A stretch of 64,000 nucleotides of DNA from Pseudomonas fluorescens (GTDB lineage Bacteria > Pseudomonadota > Gammaproteobacteria > Pseudomonadales > Pseudomonadaceae), in the NCBI RefSeq assembly GCF_001623525.1, contig NZ_CP015225.1, forward strand, positions 2,170,001-2,234,000. The letters are read 5' to 3'. Position numbers and translations under genes: made by a program. The notes beneath the pieces are model-generated. The model made no database searches. It saw only the letters and a program-made list of their open reading frames with translations, and was not told the origin of the DNA. Shown here in pieces: positions 41,659 through 49,208 of this stretch; position 1 is the first letter of the stretch, and every line of letters starts with the position of its first letter.

Positions 41659-41674
41659 TCGTCGATTTCGACGA
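41659..41674 (+). promoter_or_regulatory. Regulon palindrome, site 11 (second membrane trio)
   Basis: TCGTCG-ATTT-CGACGA, perfect arms, 10 nt after the chemoreceptor stop. GAAGAT lies at 22 nt (41697-41702); a better-looking TAATAC follows at 41702-41707. The broken 6-TM gene starts at 41923, so the leader is long. Confidence 0.75.
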
Positions 41675-41922
41675 CGTCGGGTGGACGTCAGGGGGAGAAG
41701 ATAATACCTAAATAACAGTGTTCGCGATTCATCGCTCAGGGAATGCCTGAAGAAGACTTACCGAATCTAGTGAAATGCGCCGACCTCGTTGCCTGGACTT
41801 TTTGACGATGCAGACCGTCTTCCGACCGACGAAAGTTTCGCGAAACTATATTCGCCCAGACAGGCCGCATACTGAATTTCATGACACAAATACAACAAGC
41901 GCATAGCCATCGGAGAAAAAAC

Positions 41923-42662
41923 ATGAAATCCATATATAACATCCCCCCAACGCCCCCACTTCACAAGTTGGCGCTGGTGCGGCTGGGCAGGTTACCTATA
42001 CTGCATTATCATCCTTATAGCCTGGGCTGGAGTTGCGGGCTTTTTACCGCCTCCCGCACAGAGCCTTAGCGTAGATGAAACCCATCAATACTATATTGAC
42101 AACAGCCTCCGCATCCGAATCGGCATGTTAATGATACTTCTATCCACCCCCCCTCTATTACATATGGGGCAGTGCAGTTTCTAGAACCATGCAATATGTC
42201 GAAGGCCCGAATGGCACGCTTTCCCTCATACAATTAATGGGGGCTTTCGGCACTGTAGTGGCGACCTGGGCCTCATGCGTAGGCTGGGAGGCATCCGCCT
42301 ATGACCCCGAACTGAAGACAGCACAAGACATAAAATTGCTGGCCGATTACTCTTGGTTGTGGTTTGACACCACAGTCATGGTATCCGTCACCCAGTTTGT
42401 TTCATTTGGCTGCCTGTGCCTAATTGATAAAAACCCAAGACCGCTATTCCCCAAATGGCTGGGATGGTTCTCGATTGCCATGGGCCTATCCTTCCTTATG
42501 GCGGTATTAATTCCGTTCTTCCGGACAGGCCCATTCGCGTGGAACGGTCTTCTTTGCTACTACGTTGGCCTGTTTGATTTCTTTATATGGATCATCATCG
42601 CCACTCACTATGTACTGAAAGCCATTAAGCGAATCGAGCAGGATTCTATTGGCATCGTTTGA
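41923..42662 (+). pseudogene. Six-TM membrane protein of the trio, copy 2, frameshifted at C-runs
   Basis: An ATG at 41923 with GGAG upstream opens MKSIYNIPPTPPLHK in one frame. From about 41990 homology to the copies at 32284 and 46530 continues in a second frame (IIILIAWAGVAGFLPPP, then an acidic YYIDNSLRIRIGMLMILLS). At a run of seven C (about 42148-42154) the match moves to a third frame: LYYIWGSAVSRTMQYVEGP, and onward to TGPFAWNGLLCYYVGLFDFF and the end at 42662. Removing one C restores the second junction. The first junction also falls near C-runs. Either a pseudogene or two homopolymer sequencing errors; downstream partners are intact. Confidence 0.8.
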
Positions 42663-42779
42663 CTGCAATTGTTTACCGAGCACCATTGATTCCCTGCAAA
42701 AACTGATAGAGCGACCGTCCTATTGCACACTCGCGGGCGTGCAATTGGGCTTCAAACTTCCATAACAGAGCGATTTGAA

Positions 42780-43433
42780 ATGGTTGCCAGCATTGAGAAA
42801 GTAAAAAACAGACAGTCCAACTACCCGCTCGGAGCACTACACAGCTCTCGCCCAGAGCAACATGAAACCATTCCTACTCGAACAGAAAACAAGCACGCCC
42901 CTGGCGAGGAAGGAGTCTTCATCCTTGTCCTGATGGACATGATGTTATTTATGATTATTTTCTGCTCTTACTTTTATGAAAGAGCCAAAAATCCTGATAG
43001 CTTCATTCAATCTCAATCGTCGTTATCCGTAAATGCGGGAATTTTCAACACGCTCATTCTCTTAACCAGCTCATGGTTTATCGTATTGGCCATACGTAGC
43101 CTGTCCAAGCTGAACCGGCGCACCTGCATGGTGTTTATTCTCCTGACTCTAGCGTGCAGCTTGGCTTTCACGATTTCAAAGTTCCTAGAGTACAAAGAAA
43201 AACTGTCTACCGGCATAACCATGCTCACCAACGACTTCTTCATGTTTTACTACATGATTACCGGCCTGCATTTTATGCATGTACTCATTGGATCAATTAT
43301 TCTAATCGTCATGTTTTTTCGCATTAAAAATGGCTCATCGGGCGTTCACGGACTTGAAAGCTCCGCCACCTTCTGGCACATGGTGGATTTACTGTGGATT
43401 ATAATTTTTCCCCTGCTCTACATCATGAGATAG
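42780..43433 (+). CDS. Cytochrome c oxidase subunit III-like (NorE-type) membrane protein, copy 2
   Basis: 217 residues from ATG 42780; a TTG at 42723 is an alternative. The N-terminal 45 residues are polar, then PGEEGVFILVLMDMMLFMII (Glu-containing first helix), NTLILLTSSWFIVLAI, NDFFMFYYMITGLHFMHVLIG and FWHMVDLLWIIIFPLLYIMR. Same five-helix layout as copies 1 and 3. Codon use is AT-richer than in copy 3, so the three copies are old or were acquired separately. Partner genes: the broken 6-TM protein before and the COX IV-like gene 4 nt after. Confidence 0.88.
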   Translation: MVASIEKVKNRQSNYPLGALHSSRPEQHETIPTRTENKHAPGEEGVFILVLMDMMLFMIIFCSYFYERAKNPDSFIQSQSSLSVNAGIFNTLILLTSSWFIVLAIRSLSKLNRRTCMVFILLTLACSLAFTISKFLEYKEKLSTGITMLTNDFFMFYYMITGLHFMHVLIGSIILIVMFFRIKNGSSGVHGLESSATFWHMVDLLWIIIFPLLYIMR

Positions 43434-43437
43434 CAAG

Positions 43438-43719
43438 ATGACTTACTCATTCCCATCTCGCGAAACTTTTGTCTGGCTGCTTCTGATAATGGCCACGCTA
43501 GCGACTTTTTATTTCTCGGGCAGCACGCTTGGCAGTGCGATCACCAGTAGTGAGAGCCGCTTGATCATGATCACCATTGCCGCATTTAAATGCAGGCTAG
43601 TCATGCGGGAATTCATGCAGATCAAGAACATGGCACTGCCATGGAAATTAGCATTTGATGGCTGGCTGCTTCTTGTTTCCACAATCATATTTATTGGACT
43701 CGGACTAAGCCAAGATTGA
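43438..43719 (+). CDS. COX IV/NorF-like small membrane protein, copy 2
   Basis: 93 residues, three hydrophobic segments (FVWLLLIMATLATFYFSG; LIMITIAAFKCRLVMREFMQI; GWLLLVSTIIFIGLGL). The central FKCRLVMREFMQIKNMALPW matches the K-x-R-x-V-x-x-x-F-M-E/Q pattern in copies 1 and 3. Starts 4 nt after the COX III-like stop. Function unknown; obligate partner of the COX III-like protein by context. Confidence 0.82.
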   Translation: MTYSFPSRETFVWLLLIMATLATFYFSGSTLGSAITSSESRLIMITIAAFKCRLVMREFMQIKNMALPWKLAFDGWLLLVSTIIFIGLGLSQD

Positions 43720-43818
43720 ACACTTCACTTCTAACAACCCAGTAAAAAAATGCAATCCAAAGCGTTTATTTATACGCCTCACCGACCCAACCGATCACGC
43801 ACAAATTGAAGAGGCAAC

Positions 43819-44892
43819 ATGAAACCGATCATTCGCAACCCTGCAGAGTTTACCCCAGCCTGGTTAACGGACACCCTTACCAAGGCCGGTGCGCTTACAA
43901 AAGGACATGTTTCCAATCTTACGGTGGAGACCGTTGGCACAGGGCAATTGGGCTCCGTCGTACGCCTGACGCCTACTTATGAGGGAGCCGATGAATTTGC
44001 CCCCAATACCATTATTGCCAAACTGGCTTCCGTAAGTGAGACCAGTCGTCAAACGGGCGTTGCCATGGGAGTGTATGAAGCCGAAGTACGCTTTTATCAG
44101 CAAATCAGTCGCACCGTTGAAATCAGAACGCCACGCTGCTGGTTCGCAGAGTTCGACCCGACCGAAGGCTGGTTCACTTTGCTGTTCGAGGATCTTGGTA
44201 CCTACAGTGTGGGCAATGTCATTGAAGGAGGAACCGTCGAGCAAGCACGTCTCGCGCTACAACAACTTATCAGGTTACAGGAACCGCGCTGGAACGACCC
44301 ATCGCTCCTGGATCTACCTTGGCTCGCCGACCAGAGACGTACCGTGGGCTTGTTCTCTCTCTTCCCTGGTGTCTTGGGTGGGTTTTCCAAAACCTTCGCG
44401 CCCCTCATCGACCCCGAGCTGATTCGCCTGGCGGAGCGCGTGGTGCCTCGCTCAGTCGAATACATTAGTAGGTTGGACGGCCCCCGAGTCATACAGCATG
44501 GTGATTACAGGCTCGACAATATGCTCTTCGGTCACGATAGCGAGCATTCGCCATTGATAGTTGTTGACTGGCAGACGGTGCGCTTAGGGTCGCCAATGGT
44601 CGACGCCGCGTTTTATCTCGGAGCCGGCCTCTCCACGAAACTCCGCCAGCGCCATGAGCAAGAGTTAATCCGTGACTATCACGAACAGCTGCTTGCCATG
44701 GGAGTAAGGGACTTTTCTTGGCAAGCCTGTTGGGATGGCTATCGCCTGCATGCCCTGTATGGCTTTTTCATGGCGGTGGGTACTTCCATGCTAGTTCAAC
44801 AGAATGAGCGCGGCTTAGCGATGTACAAAACTTCGCTGGAGCGTCACGGCGCGCATGTTCTCGAGCTGAATGCCGAAGCACTCTTCAACTAA
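43819..44892 (+). CDS. Phosphotransferase family protein (APH/ecdysteroid kinase-like)
   Basis: 357 residues. Kinase-like fold of the aminoglycoside/choline/ecdysteroid kinase group: VETVGTGQLGSVVRLT as nucleotide loop, IIAKLAS with the ATP Lys, FEDLGTYSVG hinge, catalytic QHGDYRLDNMLF (Brenner motif HxDxxxxN) and metal-binding IVVDWQTVRLGSP. All key residues look present, so an active small-molecule kinase is expected. In environmental bacteria such proteins occur in steroid and terpenoid loci, and relatives in insects phosphorylate ecdysteroids. It follows membrane trio 2 and precedes the CrtC/AttH-like gene; perhaps it phosphorylates a hydroxylated substrate. Confidence 0.86.
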   Translation: MKPIIRNPAEFTPAWLTDTLTKAGALTKGHVSNLTVETVGTGQLGSVVRLTPTYEGADEFAPNTIIAKLASVSETSRQTGVAMGVYEAEVRFYQQISRTVEIRTPRCWFAEFDPTEGWFTLLFEDLGTYSVGNVIEGGTVEQARLALQQLIRLQEPRWNDPSLLDLPWLADQRRTVGLFSLFPGVLGGFSKTFAPLIDPELIRLAERVVPRSVEYISRLDGPRVIQHGDYRLDNMLFGHDSEHSPLIVVDWQTVRLGSPMVDAAFYLGAGLSTKLRQRHEQELIRDYHEQLLAMGVRDFSWQACWDGYRLHALYGFFMAVGTSMLVQQNERGLAMYKTSLERHGAHVLELNAEALFN

Positions 44893-44994
44893 AACAGAAG
44901 TGAGCATCCGTCGAGAACTGCGTCATACGTCCGGACAGGCAGCACTCTTTAGCAAGGCGCTGCGCTGAAAATATGATAATAATCAGGAGTGGAC

Positions 44995-45939
44995 ATGAAC
45001 AAGGTAGGTAATAAGTCTTCAACGGCAGCATTTTCTCTCGGACCGGAACACGACCTCCGTCATAAATTAGGTAACGAATCCCATGCGCGCGAGTCGCTGG
45101 TTTTCATGTTGCAGCTTGCCGAGGAAAACATCGCCGCTTTCATTTACACCTGGGTGAGCGGGGACAATAAAGCAGGCGCCGCCTTGAGCGTTTACGGTTC
45201 CGGCGTGGGCAAAGAGCCCATATTTGAGATTTGCGACGGTATTCTTGTACCCAGTGATATGGATTTTGACGATTGGCACGTGGGTGATGTCCGAGTCCGC
45301 CATCGCTTACCGCTTGAGACTGCGGAAGTTCACTACTCCGGCCAGAAAGCCAGTATCGAATACCAGTTCGAAGCGATGCACCCAGCCTACAACTACGGCT
45401 CTAGCCCGGAAGGATGTCCAACCTGGATGGCGACAGACCGTTTTGAGCAAAGTGGGCGCGTAAAGGGCGTGCTTCGCCTTGGCGAGCGCACGATTCCCTT
45501 CGAGACGTTTGGTCATCGTGACCACTCGTGGGGGACGCGTGATTGGGGGCAAGTGCAGCAGTCGAAGTGGCTCGAAGCTCAGGCGGGCCCCGATGTGGCC
45601 TTGAATGTCTTTCAGTACATGGCTGTCGGCCGCACTGGTTTCATGGGATACATCCAGAAAGAGGGACGCATTGAGCAGGTGACGGACATACGGGTCGACT
45701 TCACGCTAGACCCAATGTTTTATCACACCGAGATGGCGTTTGTTATCGAAGATGCAGCCGGACGCGTCACCACTGTGCGTACCAAGCTATTTGCCTTGTT
45801 TGAGTTCGAAGTCAGCCCCCTGTACACCCTTAACGAGGGTTCGATGGTTGTGGAGATTGATGGTGAACCAGGTGTAGGTCACGTCGAAATGGGGTGGTCG
45901 AAGGCTTATCTTGATTATCTGCGTCAAAGCGAAAGCTAA
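44995..45939 (+). CDS. CrtC/AttH-like beta-barrel protein (DUF7064-type)
   Basis: 314 residues from ATG 44995; the GTG at 44989 overlaps the CAGGAG ribosome site and is rejected. The sequence is beta-rich and carries GHRDHSWGTRDWG, resembling the D-H-x-W-G-x-R signature of the carotenoid 1,2-hydratase CrtC/AttH lipocalin-like superfamily. Upstream parts include FIYTWVSGDNKAGAALSVYG and IEYQFEAMHPAYNYG. In that superfamily some members hydrate or cyclise terpenoid double bonds, others have no known activity. No signal peptide. The gene follows the kinase-like gene by 102 nt and is likely co-transcribed. I would not assign a reaction. Confidence 0.65.
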   Translation: MNKVGNKSSTAAFSLGPEHDLRHKLGNESHARESLVFMLQLAEENIAAFIYTWVSGDNKAGAALSVYGSGVGKEPIFEICDGILVPSDMDFDDWHVGDVRVRHRLPLETAEVHYSGQKASIEYQFEAMHPAYNYGSSPEGCPTWMATDRFEQSGRVKGVLRLGERTIPFETFGHRDHSWGTRDWGQVQQSKWLEAQAGPDVALNVFQYMAVGRTGFMGYIQKEGRIEQVTDIRVDFTLDPMFYHTEMAFVIEDAAGRVTTVRTKLFALFEFEVSPLYTLNEGSMVVEIDGEPGVGHVEMGWSKAYLDYLRQSES

Positions 45940-46118
45940 GAACCAGAGCGGTAAATAGAGTTTTTGCACGTAACTGCAGGATCACCCAACAAAGGGATGC
46001 TTACCAACACTGGATAGTGAGTTTTCATGGGTAGTTAGCAGATACCGTGTCAACACACCTGTGTTGGCACCGCATATTTTCGAACTATCAGCAAACAATC
46101 CAGCGCTGTTACACCAAA

Positions 46119-46134
46119 TCGTCGTAACCGACGA
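46119..46134 (+). promoter_or_regulatory. Regulon palindrome, site 12 (before collapsed acyl-CoA dehydrogenase and third trio)
   Basis: TCGTCG-TAAC-CGACGA, perfect arms. TAGCTT (46157-46162) lies exactly 22 nt downstream. The start codon of the dehydrogenase relic is at 46208, the same distance as at the intact dehydrogenase, and the third trio begins at 46530. Confidence 0.8.
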
Positions 46135-46207
46135 TTGGCCACGCAGCGGAGATGGCTAGCTTTCGTGGTATCGACTAGATGCAGTCTCACTCGCGTAACC
46201 AGACCCC

Positions 46208-46473
46208 ATGTTCGACGCCTACCGACCCCACCGGATGAACGACGAACTCGATCCCTGCGCAACCTTACTCGCCGCTTCGGGACGAAGCAGGTTGTGCCGT
46301 ACCAGGAGCGCTGGTGCGAGCTGGGCGCAACCGACCGAGCGGGTGACTGTTCGACAATTGCTGCCTTACCCGCCGCAGCTGTTCGGGACGTGGAAAAGCG
46401 AGCGCCAATAATCGGGCCGACCTACACCTAAACCAACGAACTCCTCGAGAAATTGATCGGACAAACTCTATGA
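46208..46473 (+). pseudogene. Acyl-CoA dehydrogenase relic with internal deletion
   Basis: Start MFDAYRPHRMNDEL matches MIDSYQPRWMNEEL of the intact enzyme at 29703. After a frameshift the neighbouring frame gives RNLTRRFGTKQVVPYQERW and CELGATDRA, matching DLARRFTAEEVTPNQERW and YEQGATDRE. The end TNELLEKLIGQTL before the TGA at 46471-46473 matches the intact C-terminus SNEILREIIGRGL, preceded by an in-frame stop. So both ends of the gene survive and about 900 nt between them are gone. It keeps its palindrome promoter and now acts only as a leader for the third membrane trio. Confidence 0.85.
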
Positions 46474-46529
46474 TGCTTTCGCCAACACAAGAAAAACTGA
46501 CTATTCGCCATAAAAAAGGACCTCTCGCG

Positions 46530-47258
46530 ATGACGACCGAACGCTCGGCAAGTTACCGAATCCTGCATCTGTGCAACTACTCTGTTCTGATCGTCGCGCT
46601 TGGTGGACTACTTGGGTTTGCTGTATTCGCGGGCTTCTGGCCACCGCCTCCGGCCTACCTCAACGCAAGCGAAATCAGCAGCTATTTCCGAGAAAATAGT
46701 TTCGGTATCCGAGTGGGCATGATGGTCATGTTCGTCTGTATGCCCTTCTACCTGACCTGGACTGCGGTCATGGCCAAAATCATGGAACGCATCCTGACGG
46801 ACTCCATGAGCGTTCTCTCGCAGGTGGTACGCACTAGCGGCGTAGCTGCCATGTTGACCTTGATGCTGCCTGCACTCTACTGGATGACCGCCGCCTTTCG
46901 GCCCGACAGCCGCTCCGATGGGGAGATCCAGATGCTCTACGACCTAGGCTGGTTCATGTTCGATCCACCCTTTGTGATCTTTGCGATCGAGTGGTGCGCC
47001 ATTGGCATCTGCATGCTGATGGACAAGCGGGAGCAGCCCCTATTCCCATCCTGGATCGCCTGGTTGGGTTTCTTCACCTGCGCAACTTTCATCTCGGTCC
47101 TACTGATTCCTTTCCTGACCACCGGCATTTTTGCATGGCACGGCCTGATCACCTTCTGGCTCGTGTTCGTGACGTTCTTCATCTACCTCTTTTGCCTTGT
47201 GCCGTTGACCCGGAAGGCTTTGCTGCGACTCGAAGCGGAAGATCGGGGGAAGAATTGA
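46530..47258 (+). CDS. Six-TM membrane protein of the trio, copy 3
   Basis: 242 residues from ATG 46530 (AAAGGA upstream). Hydrophobic segments: VLIVALGGLLGFAVFAGF, GMMVMFVCMPFYLTWTAVM, SGVAAMLTLMLPALYWMTAA, WFMFDPPFVIFAIEWCAIGI, WIAWLGFFTCATFISVLLI and LITFWLVFVTFFIYLFCLV. PPPPAYLNASEISSYFREN between TM1 and TM2 and TGIFAWHG before the last helix match copies 1 and 2. This is the closest intact relative of the broken copy 2. Family unnamed to me. The COX III-like gene starts inside its stop codon. Confidence 0.8.
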   Translation: MTTERSASYRILHLCNYSVLIVALGGLLGFAVFAGFWPPPPAYLNASEISSYFRENSFGIRVGMMVMFVCMPFYLTWTAVMAKIMERILTDSMSVLSQVVRTSGVAAMLTLMLPALYWMTAAFRPDSRSDGEIQMLYDLGWFMFDPPFVIFAIEWCAIGICMLMDKREQPLFPSWIAWLGFFTCATFISVLLIPFLTTGIFAWHGLITFWLVFVTFFIYLFCLVPLTRKALLRLEAEDRGKN

Positions 47259-47875
47259 AGTTAATTCCGTCACGGCAGCGTGTTACCGCCAGGCCCCTCT
47301 TGCCCCCCACGTGCACGCCACAAGTCCGTCGCCTGCCGGGTTTGGAAGGTATCTGGGTATTCGTCGGCCTGGACATGATGATCTTCGCGCTGCTGTTCGG
47401 CTCATTCATGGTCGAGCGTCTAAAGAATCCCGACACCTTCGAGGCTTCACGTCAGGCTCTAAACCTCCACTTTGGAGGAGGCAACACGCTGATCTTACTG
47501 ACCAGTTCCTGGTGCATGGTTCGCGCCGTCCAGGCGGCGCGCCGGCGCACCGCGGTCGGCCCGTGGCTGGCGGCCGCCCTCGCCGGCGGCATCGCGTTTG
47601 GCATTTCGAAAGTCGTTGAATACATGGGGAAGATTCAGGCCGGCTACACCATGCTGACCAACGACTTCTTCATGTTCTATTTCGCGCTGACCGGCATCCA
47701 CCTCCTGCATGTCGTCGCTGGCTGCGTAGCGCTTGCCGTATTTTGGGCACACGCTCGGGCGGGGACATACGCCAGAGACAGCAGCCTGGCAGGTATCGAG
47801 AGCATGGGAATCTACTGGCACATGGTCGATTTGCTTTGGATCATCCTTTTCCCGCTACTTTATCTCATGAGGTAA
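47255..47875 (+). CDS. Cytochrome c oxidase subunit III-like (NorE-type) membrane protein, copy 3
   Basis: 206 residues starting with TTG at 47255, which overlaps the TGA of the 6-TM gene (TTGA) and follows GGGGGAAG; the open frame further upstream is out of the family. Motifs: LEGIWVFVGLDMMIFALLFG, NTLILLTSSWCMVRAV, NDFFMFYFALTGIHLLHVVAG, YWHMVDLLWIILFPLLYLMR. Five TM helices. GC-rich codon use, unlike copy 2. Translationally coupled to the 6-TM gene, which supports a stoichiometric complex. Confidence 0.87.
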   Translation: MKLIPSRQRVTARPLLPPTCTPQVRRLPGLEGIWVFVGLDMMIFALLFGSFMVERLKNPDTFEASRQALNLHFGGGNTLILLTSSWCMVRAVQAARRRTAVGPWLAAALAGGIAFGISKVVEYMGKIQAGYTMLTNDFFMFYFALTGIHLLHVVAGCVALAVFWAHARAGTYARDSSLAGIESMGIYWHMVDLLWIILFPLLYLMR

Positions 47876-47878
47876 TAC

Positions 47879-48154
47879 ATGGACCGCGCACAACGATGGG
47901 TGACCAGCGTGTGGTTGTTGCTGAGCATCGCGACGATCTTCACGACCTGGGGCTTGTCGAAAGACGGCGTCACCGCAGCGACCGCCACGATCGCGACGAT
48001 ATTGATTGCCGCCTGGAAGGTGCGTATGGTCCTGCTCCATTTCATGGAGCTGGACCATGCCCCCTTGGGGGTGCGGTTCTTGTTCGAGAGCTGGACGGTG
48101 CTGGTGGCCGTCGTCATCCTCACTCCCTATTTCCTTGCTCCGCTGTTGTCGTGA
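47879..48154 (+). CDS. COX IV/NorF-like small membrane protein, copy 3
   Basis: 91 residues, 3 nt after the COX III-like stop. Three hydrophobic segments (WVTSVWLLLSIATIFTTWGL; TIATILIAAWKVRMVLLHFMEL; FESWTVLVAVVILTPYFLAPLL). AAWKVRMVLLHFMELDHAPL is the family core. Completes the third trio; directly downstream the sequence runs into a lyase fragment and the intron relic. Confidence 0.83.
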   Translation: MDRAQRWVTSVWLLLSIATIFTTWGLSKDGVTAATATIATILIAAWKVRMVLLHFMELDHAPLGVRFLFESWTVLVAVVILTPYFLAPLLS

Positions 48155-48207
48155 CGCGCGCCAATGCCCGCAAGGCTGGACAGCGGTGCCGGGGCGGACA
48201 GCCTGCG

Positions 48208-48342
48208 CGGTCGACTCGAACGAAATTGCCACCACCTGCCAGGAGGCCAAACAGCCAGTCAACCTGCTGTCCCGGGACGGACTGCCCTCCCCCGAAGAAT
48301 TGAAGCGCCTGGGCGTTAGACGACTCAGTGCGAGTTCAAGAG
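48208..48342 (+). pseudogene. C-terminal fragment of an isocitrate lyase/PEP mutase family protein
   Basis: The frame gives EIATTCQEAKQPVNLLSRDG and LPSPEELKRLGVRRLSASS, which matches the C-terminal PVNVL-x-x-xGLPSxxELxxLGVRRxS pattern of isocitrate lyase/PEP mutase-fold enzymes. Only about 45 residues survive; the upstream part is missing after the third trio and the downstream part is cut by the group II intron relic. No function left. Confidence 0.7.
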
Positions 48343-49190
48343 TTGTCGACCTCTCACACCACCGTACATACGGTTCCGTATACGGAGGTTCAGATTATGC
48401 GGATAAACCGTTAATCGTATCCAGTATCGAGACCAGCCCGAATTGACTCCACTGTTTCTTCGGCAGCGCCTGATTCATATGTAACGCTCCCGAGTTCCAC
48501 CATGGGCCACGGCCATTGAACGCTGACTGACTTGTAAGCCCGTTCTTCCTTGAGCCCCAAGCGCATCAGGTGACGCGCCCTCGTAGAGGGCCGCTTCCAT
48601 CGGCGCCAGATGACACAACGAAGTTTGTTCCGCACCCAGCCGTCAGTTTCCTCAACTGACCGCTTGACCTGACTTAGCTTGAAATAGCCTGACCAGCCAC
48701 GTAGTGACCCGATCAAAGAATCTCTCCAGATCAAGTTCCACGCACCAACGCATGACCCGCCGCCACATGGGCATGGGCTGTTTCGATGACTTGATGAGCG
48801 CTTAACCGTCACGCCATCGGCACCCGGTGCGCCCTTGTTGCTGGCCACACGTTGATACGCACGCCTGAGGTTGGCGGGTGCAAGCACCCGTTCCATCAGC
48901 ATGTCCGACTCCGCGTTCGTCCACGTCGCAGACGCCGTCGATGCCTGCGCACTGCCAGCCGCAAGCCCCGGACTCCGTCTGGGACTAGCGGTTGCTGCCC
49001 TCTTGAGGAGAAATTTCTGCTTGTGTGACATTCGACGAGACTCTGACGCCTACTGGCGGCAATAACCTGTTCGGCCCTTGGTGGCGTAGGTGACCGCCAC
49101 TTCCTATTGCACGTTCATTCCGTCGCCTCTGGCATGGAAGCCTTTCGTGCTGACCTAGGTGACTTCGGCGGCAATTTGCATGCCGTTTGA
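48343..49190 (-). mobile_element. Degenerate group II intron with internally deleted reverse transcriptase
   Basis: On the minus strand an open frame (49031-48411) begins with reverse transcriptase N-terminal sequence (LMERVLAPANLRRAYQRVAS and NKGAPGADGVTV), then jumps to the maturase domain (GWSGYFKLSQVKRSVEETDG, WVRNKLRCVIWRRWKRPSTR). The whole palm with the YADD motif is missing, so it cannot mobilise itself. Past the frame the strand reads CCGTATACGGAACCGTATG and TACGGTGGTGTGAGAGG, like domains V/VI at intron 3' ends. The 5' ribozyme part seems truncated near the amidase gene; both borders are approximate. Confidence 0.8.
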
Positions 49191-49208
49191 CATGCATGAG
49201 CGCGTCAA

